DNA from: DASPOF01 sp035626155
Lineage (GTDB): Bacteria; Desulfobacterota; Binatia; Binatales; Binataceae
NCBI GenBank assembly: GCA_035626155.1
Contig: DASPOF010000012.1
Location: 1 to 64,000 of the forward strand
Length of the DNA stretch: 64,000 bases
Direction: 5' to 3'
The position numbers and the translations under genes are program-made. This document shows, in pieces, positions 1 through 8,798 of this stretch; the first letter of the stretch is position 1; the number at the start of each line of letters is the position of its first letter. Below the pieces are notes generated by a model. That model was not told where the DNA came from, searched no databases, and worked only from the letters and a program-made list of their open reading frames with translations.

Positions 1-1022
1 GCGAGTCTCGCGACTTGCCGGGCGTGCGGATCGGCGCCGTCGAAGCGCGCCGCAAGCGCGTTGACCGAACGCCTGCGAACATCATCGGCTTCGTGACCCG
101 AAGTCGCCTTGGCAAGGCTTAAGAGCAATCCCTCGCGCAGCGCCCAGGTGCATGCGACCAGCATCGGCGCGCGCGACTGCCTCATCACGAAATCGACCAG
201 CGCTGCGGCCGCCGGCATCAGGTCAACCCGTTTCGCGTCCATCCCGGGCAGTTCCAGGCGAAGCGCCGAGTTGGCGCTGAGCAGATCGCGGCACAAGCGG
301 CTGAGTTCGGATGCGGTCGCCTTGGCGCCGTGCAGCCGTCCGACCTCCTCGCCGCGCGCCGCCCGCGCCATCGCGACCAGCGTGTTGATGGTCCCCGAGG
401 TCCCCACTGCCCGGACAACCTTCGCCTCGCGCACTTGCCGCATCAGCGGGCCGATCTCGTCTTCGAGGTGATGCTCGAGGCGCTTGAGTTGAGCGTGGGT
501 GGGCGGATCGTCGGTCAGGTAGCGCTCAGATAGCCGCGCTACGCCAAGCTTCACGCTGCGCATCCACAGCGGGCGGCCGTCGCGCGCGAGCACGAACTCG
601 ACGCTGCCGCCGCCAACGTCGATCAGAAGATGTGGTCCGCCGCCGAGTCCGAGCGCATGGCGCGCGGCCTGAAAGATGAGCTGCGCCTCCTCGGCGCCGG
701 AAATCACCTCGAGCGAGATGCCGGTCTCGCGCTTGATCCGGCGGATGAACGCCGTGCGATTGCGCGCCTCGCGCACCGCGCTGGTCGCGACCGCGCGCAG
801 CCGGCTCACCTTTCTCACGCGCGTGAGCCGCTCGAAATTTACCAGCGACCGCACCGCGAGGTCCATCGCCTCCTGGGTCAGGTAGCCGGTCGTGAACGTG
901 CGCCGGCCCAGCCGCACCATCTCCTTGACGCGATCGACCACTTCGAGGTGGCCCTCGCGGCCGACATCGGCGACGATCATGTGAACGGAATTCGAGCCTA
1001 CGTCGATTGCGGCAAGCCGCAT
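1..1022 (-). CDS. Ppx/GppA exopolyphosphatase family protein, 3' end cut by window edge
   Basis: Reading the minus strand from an ATG at 1022 gives at least 340 codons without a stop, running off the left edge. The N-terminus reads AAIDVGSNSVHMIVADV, the phosphate-1 motif of the ASKHA fold used by Ppx and GppA. The phosphate-2 motif LLIDVGGGSVEFVL follows near residue 137, and GTSGTI comes later. Family members hydrolyse inorganic polyphosphate or pppGpp in the cytoplasm; which of the two cannot be told from this part. An upstream ATG is out of frame and soon hits a stop, so 1022 is the start. The known family is about 300-520 aa and the far C-terminus is missing here. Confidence 0.9.
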   Translation of the reverse strand, partial: MRLAAIDVGSNSVHMIVADVGREGHLEVVDRVKEMVRLGRRTFTTGYLTQEAMDLAVRSLVNFERLTRVRKVSRLRAVATSAVREARNRTAFIRRIKRETGISLEVISGAEEAQLIFQAARHALGLGGGPHLLIDVGGGSVEFVLARDGRPLWMRSVKLGVARLSERYLTDDPPTHAQLKRLEHHLEDEIGPLMRQVREAKVVRAVGTSGTINTLVAMARAARGEEVGRLHGAKATASELSRLCRDLLSANSALRLELPGMDAKRVDLMPAAAALVDFVMRQSRAPMLVACTWALREGLLLSLAKATSGHEADDVRRRSVNALAARFDGADPHARQVARL

Positions 1023-1154
1023 AATCAGAGCGTAGCTTTCGGCGCGATCAAAGTCAGCATGGGGGGCGCGATCTTATGAAATATTCGCGCTCGCGAGCGC
1101 GATCGCTCGATGAATGTTAAGCGCGGGTTACCGGATTGTTGCCGCGTTGCGGCA

Positions 1155-1679
1155 TTAATCCTTGAAAGCGGCAAGCGCGCGCTCGAAGGCGCTCAAGGCG
1201 GCGTGATCGAAGAGCACGAACTCGACCCGCGTAAGCGAAGTTGCGCCGCCCAGATGCGCCCGCACCTCATCGAGCATCACCTGCGCGCATCGATCCATCG
1301 GGAAGCCGGCGATTCCGGTGCCGATGGCCGGGAACGCGATCGAGTTGAGCCCCTTCTCGCGCGCGCGCAGCAGCGAGTTGCGCGTCGCCGCGCGGAGATT
1401 CTCCTCGGTGGTGCGCCCGCCAAGGCTCATGCTCGCGGCGTGGATGACATAGCGCGCCTTGAGCTTCCCGCCCGTTGTGATCGCCGCCTCGCCGAGCGGG
1501 ATCGGCCCGATTCGGTCGCACTCCCGTTGGATGTCGGGGCCGCCCTTGTGGCGAATCGCGCCCGCCACGCCTGCGCCGAGGACCAAATCGTTGTTCGCGG
1601 CGTTGACGATCGCGTCGGTGGCTGACTCGGTCAGGTCGCCCCGGCTAAGCTTCACTTTCGAACGCCATCCGGTGCTCAT
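1155..1679 (-). CDS. Macro-domain ADP-ribose-binding/hydrolase protein
   Basis: This 174-aa protein is a stand-alone macro domain. The signature NAANNDLVLGAGVAGAI lies near residues 25-45 and FPAIGTGIAGFP near 110-121, the two loops that hold ADP-ribose. Single-domain bacterial relatives remove ADP-ribose from proteins or hydrolyse O-acetyl-ADP-ribose. The reading frame stays open a further 83 codons upstream, but the ATG at 1679 is preceded by GGGAGGC at a good distance and matches the family start. It is divergent from the ABC importer binding protein and ends 132 bases from the start of the Ppx/GppA gene. Confidence 0.88.
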   Translation of the reverse strand: MSTGWRSKVKLSRGDLTESATDAIVNAANNDLVLGAGVAGAIRHKGGPDIQRECDRIGPIPLGEAAITTGGKLKARYVIHAASMSLGGRTTEENLRAATRNSLLRAREKGLNSIAFPAIGTGIAGFPMDRCAQVMLDEVRAHLGGATSLTRVEFVLFDHAALSAFERALAAFKD

Positions 1680-1764
1680 CGATGCCTCCCTCGCCGCCGC
1701 GTAAACGCGAGCCGGTCCCGCTTCTGCTATTATCGCGTCGTCCGCGATGATCGAAAGAGCCGGG

Positions 1765-3333
1765 ATGAGGAGGATGAATGCGCCGCGGGCGCTTAGCCTG
1801 CTCGCGACGGCGTGGGTCTGCGCGATGCTTGCCGGCGGTTGCGCGCGATCTACTTCCGCCAAGCCGCCCGGATATATCCAGGTCGATATCGAAACCTCGC
1901 CCACATCGACCGACCCGCGCTTTTCCACCGATGCGATCTCATCGCGGGTGAACGAGCTGGTCTTCGATTCGCTGGTGCGAATCGATCAGACGGGCAACTT
2001 CACGGGCGACCTGGCGGAAAGCATCGAGCGCCCGAGCGCGACCCGGATCGTGTTTCATCTTCGCCGCGGCGTGCGCTTCGCCGACGGCCGCGAGCTGACC
2101 GCGCGCGACGTGAAGTTCACCTACGATTCGATCCTGGCGCCCGAGTCGCTGTCGCCCAAGCGGGCGGCGATGCAGCCGCTTGCGGCGATCGACGCGCCCG
2201 ACGACTACACGGTCGTGATGGACACGCGCGAGCCGTACGCGCCTGCGCTCGAACTCGCGATGGAGGGCATCGTGCCCGCCGGCACGCCGCTTCCGCGCCT
2301 CGCGGTGGCGCCGGCTCCTCCCGGCGCAGGCCCGTTCAGGATGGCGAGTTATTCGCGCGACGAAGCGGTGGTGCTCGAACGCAATCCGGACCGCGCCGAG
2401 CCGCCGGGGGCGGCGCGCGGGATTATTTTCAAGGTGGTTCCCGACCCGACCGTGCGCGCGCTCGAATTGATGGAGGGCGTGTGCGATCTTGTCGAAAACA
2501 ATATCCAGTACGAAGTGATTCCCTATCTGGGCGCGCGGCCGAATCTCGTCGTGGACAAATCGCCCGGCACCGCCTATCAGTACCTCGCGTTCAACTTCCG
2601 CGATCGGCGGCTTGGGGATCTGCGCGTGCGGCGTGCGATCGCATACGCGATCGATCGCGAGACGATCGTCCGGTCGTATCTGCGCGCAAACGCGCGGGTG
2701 GCGACCGGGATGCTCTCGCCGGAAAACTGGGCCTACGATGGCGCCGTCACTGCGTATGGATACGATCCCGGACGCGCGCGCCGGCTCCTGGACGAAGCGG
2801 GATATCCGCCGGGCCCCGACGGAATGCGGAAGCTTAAGTTCGAGTACAAGACCACGCCCGAGGGCGCGCGTCTGGCGGAGGTGTTCCAGGCGATGCTCAG
2901 GCGGGTGGGGATCGGGCTGGAGGTGAGGACGCTTGAGTTCGCGACGTTCTACGCGGACATCCAACGCGGCAACTACGATCTCACGTCAATGCAATGGGTC
3001 GGAATCAACGATCCGAATCACTATTACATGGTCTTCGACTCGCGCAGCACGCCGCCCAACGGATTTAACCGCGGCTCGTACTCGAATCTGCAGATGGACC
3101 GGCTGCTCGAGGCCGGCAGCGCGACAATCGACCCGCAAATGCGCCGCCGCATTTACGCGGACGTGCAACAGCTTGCGGCCGAGGACCTTCCCTACGTCTC
3201 GCTCTGGTGGCAGGACAACGTCGCGGTGATGAACCGCGCTTTGGCGGGCTTCGTGCCGTATCCCAACGGCAGCTTGCGCTCGCTCGCCGCAATTCGGCTC
3301 GCCGGGGCGAGCGAAGCGGAGCCGGGCGAGTGA
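1765..3333 (+). CDS. ABC transporter substrate-binding lipoprotein, peptide/nickel (SBP_bac_5) family
   Basis: The protein is about 522 aa and begins with a lipoprotein signal: basic MRRMNAPR, a hydrophobic stretch, then the lipobox LAGGC, so the mature protein should be lipid-anchored in the periplasm. The body has SBP_bac_5 features: an early TDPRFSTDAIS segment, LRRGVRFADGREL, and a YRFNFRD-like central region around ALAYAIDRE. Ligands in this family are oligopeptides, dipeptides, nickel chelates or glycosides; the ligand here is not readable. In-frame ATGs at 1747, 1765 and 1774 compete; 1765 gives the most typical n-region. It overlaps the next permease gene by four bases. Confidence 0.9.
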   Translation: MRRMNAPRALSLLATAWVCAMLAGGCARSTSAKPPGYIQVDIETSPTSTDPRFSTDAISSRVNELVFDSLVRIDQTGNFTGDLAESIERPSATRIVFHLRRGVRFADGRELTARDVKFTYDSILAPESLSPKRAAMQPLAAIDAPDDYTVVMDTREPYAPALELAMEGIVPAGTPLPRLAVAPAPPGAGPFRMASYSRDEAVVLERNPDRAEPPGAARGIIFKVVPDPTVRALELMEGVCDLVENNIQYEVIPYLGARPNLVVDKSPGTAYQYLAFNFRDRRLGDLRVRRAIAYAIDRETIVRSYLRANARVATGMLSPENWAYDGAVTAYGYDPGRARRLLDEAGYPPGPDGMRKLKFEYKTTPEGARLAEVFQAMLRRVGIGLEVRTLEFATFYADIQRGNYDLTSMQWVGINDPNHYYMVFDSRSTPPNGFNRGSYSNLQMDRLLEAGSATIDPQMRRRIYADVQQLAAEDLPYVSLWWQDNVAVMNRALAGFVPYPNGSLRSLAAIRLAGASEAEPGE

Positions 3334-4250
3334 CCCGCTACGTTCTGCGGCGCCTGGCGGCGCTCGTCCCGGTCGCGCTCGGAGTCGCCACCCTCACGTT
3401 TGCGATCGTTCACCTGGTGCCGGGCGATCCGGTCGTCGCGATGCTCGGCGAGACGGCCGCGCCGGCCGACATCGCCGGGATGCGCCATCGGCTCGGGCTC
3501 GATCTCCCGCTCTGGGAGCAGTACGGCGTGTTCATCCGCGGTCTTGCCGAGGGTGACCTCGGAGAGTCGATATCATACCGCAAGCCGGTCGCGAGCCTGA
3601 TTGCCGAGCGCTTTCCGGCGACGCTCGAACTTGCCGCGGCAGGTCTCCTCGTCGGGATTGCGATCGCCTTCCCGCTTGGGATCGTGGCGGGGGCGAAGCC
3701 CGGCGGCGCCGCGGACCTGGGCGCGATGGGTTTCGCAATCGTCGGCATCTCGGTTCCGCATATTTATCTTGGCCCGCTCCTGATGATCGTCTTTTCGCTC
3801 CATCTCAGATTGCTTCCGCTGACCGGACGCGGCGGACTTTCGCACCTGGTGCTTCCCGCGATCACGCTCGGGACCGCGCTCGCCGCGATAATCGCGCGGA
3901 TGCTTCGCCAGAGCCTCATCCAGGTGCGCCAGAGCGATTACATGCGCACCGCGCGGAGCAAGGGGCTCACAGAGACGCAGGCTTTGGTGCGCCACGGGCT
4001 TCGCAATGCGCTCACGCCGGTAATCACGCTGCTGGGACTGCAGGCGGGAGCGTTGCTCACCGGGGCGCTGATTACGGAGGTGATTTTCTCGTGGCCGGGG
4101 GTGGGCCGGCTGCTTATCGGCGCGATCGGCGCGCGCGACTACCCGCTGGTCGAGGGATGCGTGCTGGCGTTCGCGCTGACCTACGTGGTGGTCAACATGG
4201 CGACCGATCTGGCCTATGCGATGGTCGATCCGCGGGTGCGTCTCCAGTGA
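3330..4250 (+). CDS. ABC transporter permease, DppB/OppB family
   Basis: This 306-aa inner-membrane protein starts with GTG at 3330 inside the stop codon of the binding protein (GTGA), a sign of translational coupling. The N-terminus RRLAALVPVALGVATLTFAIVHLVPGDP is the hallmark of DppB-type permeases, shown here in part: a first membrane helix followed by the HLVPGDP motif. The EAA loop reads MRTARSKGLTETQALVRHGL at roughly residues 205-225. Six membrane helices are expected. It forms a heterodimer with the next gene product. The frame is open further upstream, inside the binding-protein gene, but that is coding in another frame. Confidence 0.92.
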   Translation: MTRYVLRRLAALVPVALGVATLTFAIVHLVPGDPVVAMLGETAAPADIAGMRHRLGLDLPLWEQYGVFIRGLAEGDLGESISYRKPVASLIAERFPATLELAAAGLLVGIAIAFPLGIVAGAKPGGAADLGAMGFAIVGISVPHIYLGPLLMIVFSLHLRLLPLTGRGGLSHLVLPAITLGTALAAIIARMLRQSLIQVRQSDYMRTARSKGLTETQALVRHGLRNALTPVITLLGLQAGALLTGALITEVIFSWPGVGRLLIGAIGARDYPLVEGCVLAFALTYVVVNMATDLAYAMVDPRVRLQ

Positions 4251-5056
4251 AGGCGATCGCGCGAAATCCGTCGCTGGCCCTGGGCGGCCTCATCGTCGCG
4301 ATCCTCGCGCTTGCGGCGATAACCGGCCCGATGAGCGTGCGCGCCGATCCGCTCGCGATCGATCTTGCCCGTTCGCTTGCCGGGCCAAGCCGCGCGCATC
4401 CGCTCGGGTGCGATGCGCTCGGCCGTGACGTGCTCGCGCGAATCGTATGGGGTGCGCGGCTCTCGCTCGGGCTCTCGACCGGCGTGGTGCTGCTCTCGAT
4501 GGCCGTCGGGACTGCGGTTGGCGCAACCGCGGCGCTCGCCGGCGGGCGGGTCGACAACCTGGTCATGCGCGCGGTGGACGTCGTGCTCGCATTCCCGGGC
4601 ATCCTGCTCGCGATCGCGCTTGCGGCGATTCTTGGCCCCGGGCTCATCGACCTTGCGATCGCGCTCTGCGCGATGGGCTGGACCGGGTACGCCCGGCTGG
4701 TGCGCGGCGAGGTCCTCACGCTTCGCGAACGCGAGTACGTTCACGCGGCGGACGCACTCGGCGCGCGCCCCGCGCGACTGATTTTCCGTCATCTGCTGCC
4801 CGGCCTTGCCGGGCCGGTGGCGGTGCAGGCGACGTTCGGAGTAGGCGGGATAATCGGCGCCGAGGCGGCGCTGTCATTTCTCGGGCTTGGCGCGCTGCCG
4901 CCCACGCCGAGCTGGGGGAACATGCTCGATGCGGGCCGGGCGTTTCTGCTCGTCGCGCCGCACCTGACCACGGCGCCGGGGATCGCGATTGGAGCCTCGA
5001 TCCTGGGCTTCAACCTGCTCGGCGACGGGCTCGCGCAGCGCTTCGGCCGTCAGTAA
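4247..5056 (+). CDS. ABC transporter permease, DppC/OppC family
   Basis: This 269-aa permease starts with GTG at 4247, again overlapping the previous stop by four bases. It has the DppC layout: one N-terminal helix (ALGGLIVAILALAAITGPM), the segment HPLGCDALGRDVLARIVWGAR that precedes the core, shown here as HPLGCDALGRDVL, and an EAA loop EYVHAADALGARPARLIFRH near residues 164-183. The C-terminus LGFNLLGDGLAQRF is typical. No DppD/DppF ATPase gene follows: the next gene is convergent. The importer must borrow ATPases encoded elsewhere or be incomplete. Confidence 0.92.
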   Translation: MKAIARNPSLALGGLIVAILALAAITGPMSVRADPLAIDLARSLAGPSRAHPLGCDALGRDVLARIVWGARLSLGLSTGVVLLSMAVGTAVGATAALAGGRVDNLVMRAVDVVLAFPGILLAIALAAILGPGLIDLAIALCAMGWTGYARLVRGEVLTLREREYVHAADALGARPARLIFRHLLPGLAGPVAVQATFGVGGIIGAEAALSFLGLGALPPTPSWGNMLDAGRAFLLVAPHLTTAPGIAIGASILGFNLLGDGLAQRFGRQ

Positions 5057-5058
5057 TC

Positions 5059-5088
5059 GCGCCGCGGCGTTTCATGGCCGCGGGGCGC
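5059..5088. terminator. Probable bidirectional hairpin terminator
   Basis: GCGCCGCGGC at 5059-5068 pairs with GCCGCGGGGCGC just downstream across a short loop. It lies between the ends of two convergent genes, as expected for a shared terminator. There is no clear T run, so efficiency is uncertain. Confidence 0.4.
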
Positions 5089-5092
5089 CTGG

Positions 5093-5452
5093 CTAACCGT
5101 GTGAACGTTCCAGTTCCGGAGGGTGCGCTTCCTGGAATTCGCGGCACAGAGTCATCACTCTGCCTACCGCAGCCATATCCAGCGCTGGGGCGCGTTTGGC
5201 CAGTTCGCCCAGCACCTCTTCCAGTTTGGCGAGCGTGGGCCGGAGGTCTCGCTCGATGAGTCTCTTGGCGTCATCGTCCTGCCCCGTGCGCCGAAGCGTC
5301 TCGAGATTCGCCAGCTTGTGAAGCGCATTCGGCGCCAAATAATTGATGACCGGGTCGCCGGTCGTGAAGACGAGCGCGGGGAGCTCACTGATAAGTTCGC
5401 GGGCCAGTGCGTCGATATCTTGTGACATTGCCAGTCCCCGATTAGCTATCAT
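5093..5452 (-). CDS. Small hypothetical protein, not recognised
   Basis: The 119-aa product is predicted to be soluble and mostly helical, with no membrane segment and no motif I recognise. It is rich in acidic and basic pairs (RRTGQDDDAKRLIERDLRPT) and ends in PPELERSHG. Its base composition is visibly less GC-rich than neighbouring genes. The ATG at 5452 overlaps the stop of the upstream membrane-protein gene (ATGA), suggesting a two-gene operon. A second in-frame ATG at 5428, preceded by GGGGA, is an equally possible start and would give 111 aa. Confidence 0.65.
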   Translation of the reverse strand: MIANRGLAMSQDIDALARELISELPALVFTTGDPVINYLAPNALHKLANLETLRRTGQDDDAKRLIERDLRPTLAKLEEVLGELAKRAPALDMAAVGRVMTLCREFQEAHPPELERSHG

Positions 5453-5874
5453 TCCGCGCGTTGGGTCGGCTGCTGACTCGCAGGCCTTGCCAAGGAATCG
5501 AGCGCAACCCTGGCCTGCTGCTGCGCCAAGTTATCGTAGTGTCTGCCGACTTCCTGGGTCAACAACCGAGCACCTCCAAGACCAGAAAGGAACGCGCCGG
5601 CGAGTTCGGCCAAGGTCAAGTCATAGGTTGTTCGTGGCGAACCCGCCAATTCCAATTTCACGGAACCCAGCGGGCTGTACAGCGCCGCCAGGACTATTGC
5701 GGTCACCCCTCCGACTACTACGTTACCCATGAAGCCGGGCTGCCATATTTTCCGGCCATCAGGCAAAGTATCCACTCGCCAGAGAATGAACCCCTCGGCG
5801 GCGAAGAACGCGTTGAGAAGGCCGCCCACCAGCCCGGCGATCGCGATGGACAGAATCACCCATATCAGTGCCAT
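5449..5874 (-). CDS. Small membrane protein, not recognised
   Basis: This 141-aa protein has a first membrane helix at about residues 2-24 (ALIWVILSIAIAGLVGGLLN) and a second at about 48-68 (VVVGGVTAIVLAALYSPLG). A weaker glycine-rich hydrophobic segment lies near residues 88-103 (LAELAGAFLSGLGGARLL). The glutamine-rich tail (AQQQ, SQQPTQ) is probably cytoplasmic. The frame is open 75 codons further upstream, but that part is an arginine-rich GC-artefact; ATG at 5874 has GAGAAGA just upstream. It is coupled to the 119-aa gene downstream. Like that gene it is relatively AT-rich for this region, so the pair may have been acquired together. Confidence 0.65.
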   Translation of the reverse strand: MALIWVILSIAIAGLVGGLLNAFFAAEGFILWRVDTLPDGRKIWQPGFMGNVVVGGVTAIVLAALYSPLGSVKLELAGSPRTTYDLTLAELAGAFLSGLGGARLLTQEVGRHYDNLAQQQARVALDSLARPASQQPTQRAE

Positions 5875-6113
5875 TCTTCTCGGGTCCCCCTTTTGGACTC
5901 CGTGCGCTTGATTCGTTGCCCGGCGGCGAAAGTAGCATACTCGTTGGCGTGCGCCTGCTGCCGGGCGTCGCGCTTCGCTGCGCGGACGAAAATAGCCCAC
6001 TGGCGCGCCGGCCAGCAACTTCAAGCGGCGCGCCCGGGGTTCGCCCCAGTCAGCGCGCGACAGGCGGCGGGGGCGGGCGGCGTGCGTCCGCTTTGGCATT
6101 CGTGGTACATCGG

Positions 6114-7133
6114 ATGACGATGGACCAGACGGAAATGACCGAGCGGCTGGCGGCTTTTATCCGCGACCAGAGCCGCTACGACAGCGTACAGATACTGAAC
6201 CTGTTCCGGATGCCGGGCGGCGCATCGCGCGAGACCTGGTCGTTCGATGCGGAACTCGTACGCGGTGGCGAGACGACGCGCCGCGCGCTGGTGCTCAGGC
6301 GCGATCCCGGCGCGCATCGGATCGCGACCAGCCGCGGCGCGGAGTTCCGGATCCTGCGTGCCGCCTTCGAGGAGCACGTGCCGGTGCCCGAGGTATTCTG
6401 GCTTGGCGAGGACCCGGCAATCCTGGGCGCGAGCTTCTTCATCATGGAAAGAATCGAGGGCGAGACGCTGGCGCGCCGGCTCCTGCGCGACGACGAATAC
6501 TCCAAGGCGCGGGAAGTGATGCCCGCGCAACTGGCCGAGATACTCGCCGGCATCCATCGCGTCGATCCGGTCAAGCACAAGCTCGACTTTCTGCCCGAGC
6601 CCGGCGAGAACGCCGCGCGCGCCGAGGTCCAGCGATTCGACGACAGTTTTCGGCTCCTCGCGCTCGAGCCCCATCCGGCATTCGAGCTCGCCTTCAGGTG
6701 GCTGCTCGGAAAAATCCCCCGCACGCCGCGCAAGACGCTGGTCCACGGCGATTACCGGATCGGGAACGTGATCTTCGGACCCGAAGGCGTGCGCTCGATT
6801 CTCGACTGGGAGCTTTCGCACCTGGGCGATCCGATGGAAGACCTCGGCTGGATATGCGTGCGTGCGTGGCGCTTCGGCAACGATCAGAAGCCGGTCGGAG
6901 GGCTCGGGATGCGCGAGGATTTCTTTCGCGCCTACGAGAAGGCGAGCGGAATTGCGGTGGACCCCGAGGCGGTGCGTTTCTGGGAGGTGTTCGGAAATCT
7001 CCGCTGGGGAATCATCACGATCAGCCAGGCGCGAACGCATATCGACGGCTACGTTAAGAGCGTCGAGCTCGCCAGCATCGGCCGGCGCACCGCGGAGACC
7101 GAACTCGAACTGCTCAACCTGATCGAAGCCTGA
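6114..7133 (+). CDS. Aminoglycoside-phosphotransferase-fold kinase (ACAD10/11-type)
   Basis: The 339-aa protein has the protein-kinase-like APH fold. Visible motifs are ALVLRRDPGAH (ATP-binding lysine/arginine strand) near residue 58, the catalytic-loop motif LVHGDYRIGNVIF near residue 210, and the metal-binding ILDWELSHLGDPMEDLGW right after it. Relatives are linked to acyl-CoA dehydrogenases and are thought to phosphorylate hydroxy-acyl substrates; the substrate here is unknown. It is followed after 21 bases by a DUF6285 gene, a very common partner, and then by a lipocalin-like gene. The frame is open upstream of 6114 but that part looks non-coding. Confidence 0.88.
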   Translation: MTMDQTEMTERLAAFIRDQSRYDSVQILNLFRMPGGASRETWSFDAELVRGGETTRRALVLRRDPGAHRIATSRGAEFRILRAAFEEHVPVPEVFWLGEDPAILGASFFIMERIEGETLARRLLRDDEYSKAREVMPAQLAEILAGIHRVDPVKHKLDFLPEPGENAARAEVQRFDDSFRLLALEPHPAFELAFRWLLGKIPRTPRKTLVHGDYRIGNVIFGPEGVRSILDWELSHLGDPMEDLGWICVRAWRFGNDQKPVGGLGMREDFFRAYEKASGIAVDPEAVRFWEVFGNLRWGIITISQARTHIDGYVKSVELASIGRRTAETELELLNLIEA

Positions 7134-7154
7134 AGGAGAAAGCCGCCCGCGCCG

Positions 7155-7601
7155 ATGCGCGACGGGAATCGCGAGAGAATCATGCAGGACAGACCAACCG
7201 CAATCGAATTGCTCGAGGCGGCGGCCGACTTCATCGACCGCGAGATCGTCGCGGCGACCAAGGGGCGAGCCCAGTTTCAAAGCCGCGTGGCCGCCAACGT
7301 GATGCGCATCGTCGCGCGCGAAATCCAGATGGAGGACGGCTTCGTCCGAAACGAGGTTCGCGCCCTGGCCCAACTGCTCGGCCATCCCGAGCCGCAAATC
7401 CAGGGACTGGACGAATTGCACAAGGCGGCGCTCGCGCTCAGCGAGGAGCTTTGCGGGAAAATCCGCGCGGGCGAGGCGGATGCGGGGGGTTGGCGCGCGC
7501 AAGTGCTGGCCGCCGTCCGCCGGAGCGTCGAGGATAAACTCAGGATCGCAAATCCGAGATACATCGAGGCCGACCTGGCCGCGCGCAATGCCGCAGGCTA
7601 G
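7155..7601 (+). CDS. DUF6285 domain-containing protein
   Basis: The 148-aa protein matches what I know of DUF6285: a short helical protein beginning with a segment like DRPTAIELLEAAADFIDREI, then FQSRVAANVMRIVARE and a C-terminal Pro-Arg-Tyr segment. The domain is typically encoded next to an APH-fold kinase and acyl-CoA dehydrogenase genes, exactly the left-hand context here; its function is not established. Two starts are possible: ATG 7155 or ATG 7182, the latter with GAGAGA just upstream and possibly the true one. It belongs to the same transcription unit as the kinase. Confidence 0.8.
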   Translation: MRDGNRERIMQDRPTAIELLEAAADFIDREIVAATKGRAQFQSRVAANVMRIVAREIQMEDGFVRNEVRALAQLLGHPEPQIQGLDELHKAALALSEELCGKIRAGEADAGGWRAQVLAAVRRSVEDKLRIANPRYIEADLAARNAAG

Positions 7602-7688
7602 CGCGGTTTATTCACCAGCCCGATGAAGTGCTGACGCATCGCGAGCGCGAAATTAACCCAACCGAAATTCAGACAAGGAGATAAACCC

Positions 7689-8699
7689 ATGGCCGAGCGC
7701 AAAGTGATACTGCTCGAACAAGATGACCTGATGCACCCCAACACGGGGGAGTCGAATTACAACGAGAGCGCCTATTACAACTTTTACGATCGCAATCTCC
7801 GCGTCGGCGGCTTCGCTCGTCTCGGCAATCGGCCCAACGAGGGATACGCCGAGATGACGGTGTGCCTGTATCTGCCGGACGGAAAGGTCGGCTTCATGTT
7901 TCAGCGCCCGGAAATCAAGAACAACGACGCGCTCGATGCCGGGCATCTCAAGTTCGAAGTGCTGAAACCGTTCGAGCATCATCGCGTCACTTACGCGGGC
8001 AAGGTCTGCATGCTCCGCGATCCGCTGCAGATGGCCGACCCGGCCAAGGCATTCAAGGAGAATCCGTACGCATCGGCCCATCTCGAGATCGACTACTACG
8101 GCATATCGCCGGGATTTGGCGGAGAGTTGCGGGAGAAGACCGCGCGCGGATGGGAATCGATCAAGACCGACGGCGACCCAAGCGCGCAGTTCGCGCGCGG
8201 CCATCTCGAACAACTCGGCCACGCCGTGGGCAAGCTCACCGTCGAGGGTGCGGGCGAGTACAAGCTCGACGGGCTCGGCCTGCGCGATCATAGCTGGGGC
8301 CCGCGCTACTGGCAGGCGCCAAAGTACTATCGCTGGCTCACCATGAATTTCGACGAAACCCTTGGCGGGATGGCGACGATTACGGTCAACCGCGATGGCA
8401 CCGAGCACCAGGGCGGCTTCATCGCCCGCAAAGGCCAGCCGAACCTGAACATCCAGAAAGTCAAGATCGATACCGAGTTCGCCGGCGAGCAGCAGCTCCA
8501 CGATCGCATCAAGGTGACCTGCACCGCCGAGGACGGCGGCGAGCCGGCCGTGATTACCGGCAAGGTCATCTCGATGATCCCGTTGCGCAACCGCCGCGCA
8601 GGAATAGTCACACGGATCGCCGAGGGGATGACCGAGTGGCGATGGGGCGATAAGGTGGGCTACGGGCTTTCCGAGTACCTCGATCACTTGAGCGAGTAG
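7689..8699 (+). CDS. DUF7064/DUF7065-like (AttH/CrtC-like lipocalin fold) protein
   Basis: This 336-aa protein has a strong ribosome site (AAGGAG) seven bases before ATG 7689. The key motif is GLGLRDHSWGPRYW near residues 196-209, the G-x-R-D-H-S-W-G-P-R signature of proteins related to hydroxyneurosporene hydratase CrtC and AttH, now split into DUF7065 and DUF7064. No signal peptide or membrane segment is seen. Members occur in lipid, steroid or terpenoid degradation neighbourhoods, often with APH-fold kinases as here, but no reaction has been fixed. The family assignment is from memory of the motif and is moderately secure. Confidence 0.72.
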   Translation: MAERKVILLEQDDLMHPNTGESNYNESAYYNFYDRNLRVGGFARLGNRPNEGYAEMTVCLYLPDGKVGFMFQRPEIKNNDALDAGHLKFEVLKPFEHHRVTYAGKVCMLRDPLQMADPAKAFKENPYASAHLEIDYYGISPGFGGELREKTARGWESIKTDGDPSAQFARGHLEQLGHAVGKLTVEGAGEYKLDGLGLRDHSWGPRYWQAPKYYRWLTMNFDETLGGMATITVNRDGTEHQGGFIARKGQPNLNIQKVKIDTEFAGEQQLHDRIKVTCTAEDGGEPAVITGKVISMIPLRNRRAGIVTRIAEGMTEWRWGDKVGYGLSEYLDHLSE

Positions 8700-8798
8700 C
8701 CGGGAATACTCAATCGGAGAGTCAGTAGCGATCGGAAGGCCTGCCGATTGGCCAAGCGATTTCGCCGTGGGCCGCGCAAGCGGTCCCGCGACAGCGCG

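Noticed and set aside
1812..2964. Long arginine-rich frames on both strands over the binding-protein gene
   Set aside because: They are GC-rich shadow frames of a clear substrate-binding protein.
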